This document shows, piece after piece, positions 44,726-45,959 of a stretch of DNA of 45,959 nt. The notes beneath the pieces were generated by a model, which was given only the letters and a program-made list of their open reading frames with translations, did not search any database and was not told the origin of the DNA. The stretch is from Bacteroidales bacterium. Its GTDB lineage: Bacteria; Bacteroidota; Bacteroidia; Bacteroidales; F082. Each line of letters starts with the position of its first letter. Positions within the stretch are counted from its first letter, which is position 1. The stretch is taken from positions 1 to 45,959 of the forward strand of contig JACCQN010000028.1 in the NCBI GenBank assembly GCA_015709215.1. The letters run 5' to 3'. Made by a program: the position numbers and the translations under genes.

Positions 44726-45682
44726 ATGAAAAACATTACTACACTTATAGGCTCGCTATTACTGTTTGCAGCAACTCTTACTGCTCAACAGGATAGAGCA
44801 TTTACAAATTATATGTTTAACCAATCAATCATTAACCCAGCTTTTACAGGCTCTGAATCCTGTGTTCATGCTACCTTGCTTACACGTCAGCAATGGCTGG
44901 GTTTTGAGGACTTTGAAGGGAACAAAATTCATCCACAAAACTACCTGATGAATCTGGAGACACCACTTTTCAGCATCAATAGTGGATTAGGAGTCATAGT
45001 CCAATATGATAACCTTCCCTTGAATCAAAACTTAAATATCAGGCTGAACTATGCCTACCACAAAAAAATTAATGATTCTCATGCCCTAAGCGGAGGTCTT
45101 TCATTCGATTTATCCCGAAGAACATTGAATTTTGATGACTTTGTTTACTTTGACCCTGGCGACCCCTTGCTGGCTTCTTCAGGCAAACAATCGGGTTCTA
45201 TGTTTGATCTGGGATTGGGAATGCAATATGTTTTTAAAGAAAATTTGTTTGCAGGTGTTTCCATATATAACGTTTTAGGCGCTAAAACTGAAGTTGGATC
45301 TGTGGAATTGAATCAACAAATGCTTTTTAATTTGATGGCCGGTTATGAGATTAAACTCCTGGACAGATTCAGAAACAAGCTTGATCTTGTAACCGGGGCT
45401 TTATATTCCGGAACCAAGAGTTCGAATTTCATCGAAGTGCATGCTATTTTAAAATACAATGATTTTATCTATGGGGGGCTAACCTATAAAACTCCTAATG
45501 AATTTGGAGTTCTGGCCGGCTTGAAATGGAATAATTTCTCTGTTGGAGCTGCTTATGACCTGGGAATAAAAGAATTATCCAACAAGCTGAGCTACGGCAG
45601 TCCAGAAGTTTATGTCTCTTACTGCTTCCCCATCAAACCTAAAGTGAAAATGAAGGGTTTTTATAATGTGAGATTGTTGTAA
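44726..45682 (+). CDS. PorP/SprF-family outer-membrane protein
   Basis: 318 residues. Signal peptide (MKNITTLIGSLLLFAATLTAQ), then the family start QDRAFTNYMFNQSIINPAFTGSE and LTRQQWLGFEDFEG, and a barrel ending in KPKVKMKGFYNVRLL. PorP/SprF proteins are outer-membrane partners of T9SS cargo that carry type B (gliding-associated) sorting domains and are usually encoded beside their cargo, as here. One nt separates it from the PorE-like gene; a PorV-like remnant follows 31 nt downstream. Confidence 0.95.
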   Translation: MKNITTLIGSLLLFAATLTAQQDRAFTNYMFNQSIINPAFTGSESCVHATLLTRQQWLGFEDFEGNKIHPQNYLMNLETPLFSINSGLGVIVQYDNLPLNQNLNIRLNYAYHKKINDSHALSGGLSFDLSRRTLNFDDFVYFDPGDPLLASSGKQSGSMFDLGLGMQYVFKENLFAGVSIYNVLGAKTEVGSVELNQQMLFNLMAGYEIKLLDRFRNKLDLVTGALYSGTKSSNFIEVHAILKYNDFIYGGLTYKTPNEFGVLAGLKWNNFSVGAAYDLGIKELSNKLSYGSPEVYVSYCFPIKPKVKMKGFYNVRLL

Positions 45683-45713
45683 AATGAACAACCCTATCTA
45701 AATAAAACTTGCC

Positions 45714-45886
45714 ATGAAACAATTGAGCATTACATATAGACCTGTGCTAAGACTATTAGCAATAGTTACTTTTATCTTATTTCAGAAAGTCCCTGGCATC
45801 TCTCAAAACAATTCTGACCCAAAGAGTAATCTCAATAAGAAAAACTTAAATGTTATTCAAACGGCTGTTCCCTTTCTCTAGATAGC
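45714..45886 (+). pseudogene. PorV-like gene, broken after 55 codons by a stop and by an IS end
   Basis: Frame with signal peptide MKQLSITYRPVLRLLAIVTF...GISQ and mature start ending NVIQTAVPFL, then TAG at 45879-45881. The wording [TA]VPFL followed by a residue, I-A-P-D is the conserved N-terminus of PorV (LptO), the shuttle for type A T9SS cargo. The bases after the stop (ATA GC[T]) would read I-A, so homology appears to pass through the stop and end where IS-like DNA begins. The rest of the gene is not in the window. PorV identity rests on a short stretch plus context. Confidence 0.6.
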
Positions 45887-45959
45887 TGCAAATTCCGGAC
45901 GATACTGACCCCCCATTCCGGCATACTGACCCCCCTAAAATTTGGGTTTGTTAATGATA
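45887..45959 (+). mobile_element. Probable end of an insertion sequence (IS21-like), cut by window edge
   Basis: Starts at TGCAAATTCCGG and contains two imperfect tandem units at 45892-45914 and 45915-45935, each ATTCCGG...ATACTGACCCCCC. Multiple short repeats at the tips and a TG terminus are typical of IS21-family elements (established knowledge; matched from memory). No transposase is visible because the window ends 24 nt later. Confidence 0.6.

Overview
The window suggests a member of the Bacteroidota, probably a free-living or environmental Bacteroidales/Marinilabiliales-like lineage (the rank below phylum is inference). Evidence seen directly: promoters of the Bacteroidota type (TAnnTTTG at -7), CarboxypepD_reg-TonB receptors, a GWxTD-type protein, a DUF349 repeat protein, and a type IX secretion (T9SS) cargo locus with a PorE-like OmpA protein, PorP/SprF and a PorV remnant. 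Base composition is moderately AT-rich. No rRNA, CRISPR array or phage genes were seen.

Layout. 1-8.6 kb (+): the 3' part of a TonB-dependent receptor cut by the window edge, a large Oar-like TonB receptor with its own promoter and terminator, then a two-gene unit of secreted phosphodiesterase/phosphatases (NPP-type lipoprotein and PhoD-type). 8.7-12.6 kb (-): aroC translationally coupled to an AsmA-like protein with a long coiled-coil tail. 12.7-14.1 kb (+): a possible 51-residue membrane peptide, a divergent peptide-deformylase-like protein and an orphan lipoprotein. 14.1-16.2 kb (-): a DUF349 protein. 16.4-22.0 kb (-): a complete seven-gene Mrp Na+/H+ antiporter operon (mrpABCDEFG). 22.1-26.2 kb (-): a patatin-Omp85 fusion, a trans-sulfuration PLP enzyme and a ferritin-like diiron protein. 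26.4-30.3 kb: aroQ (+), overlapping tail-to-tail with an operon for an LpxL-like acyltransferase and a GT2 glycosyltransferase (-), and a GWxTD-like protein (-). 30.57 kb: tRNA-Ser(UGA) with promoter and terminator, then about 0.5 kb of apparently empty DNA. 31.2-32.5 kb (-): folC.

32.7 kb to the end (+) is the most interesting part. A LytTR response regulator and a LytS-type histidine kinase with a periplasmic propeller sensor overlap by 4 nt. They are followed by a pair of ACCGTTTA direct repeats spaced 20 bp, which fit a LytTR operator. Downstream lies a 1743-residue secreted protein holding two 995-bp stretches identical at the nucleotide level, and ending in a type B (gliding-associated) sorting domain directly followed by a type A sorting domain. 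Next come a PorE-like TPR/PD40/OmpA protein with a degenerate retropepsin-like tail, PorP/SprF, and a PorV-like gene that stops after 55 codons, where what looks like the end of an insertion sequence begins.

Working model (inference): the two-component pair controls a self-contained T9SS cargo operon that supplies a cargo protein plus candidate outer-membrane partners for both of its sorting signals. The type A partner (PorV) copy has been inactivated by a stop codon and an IS insertion.
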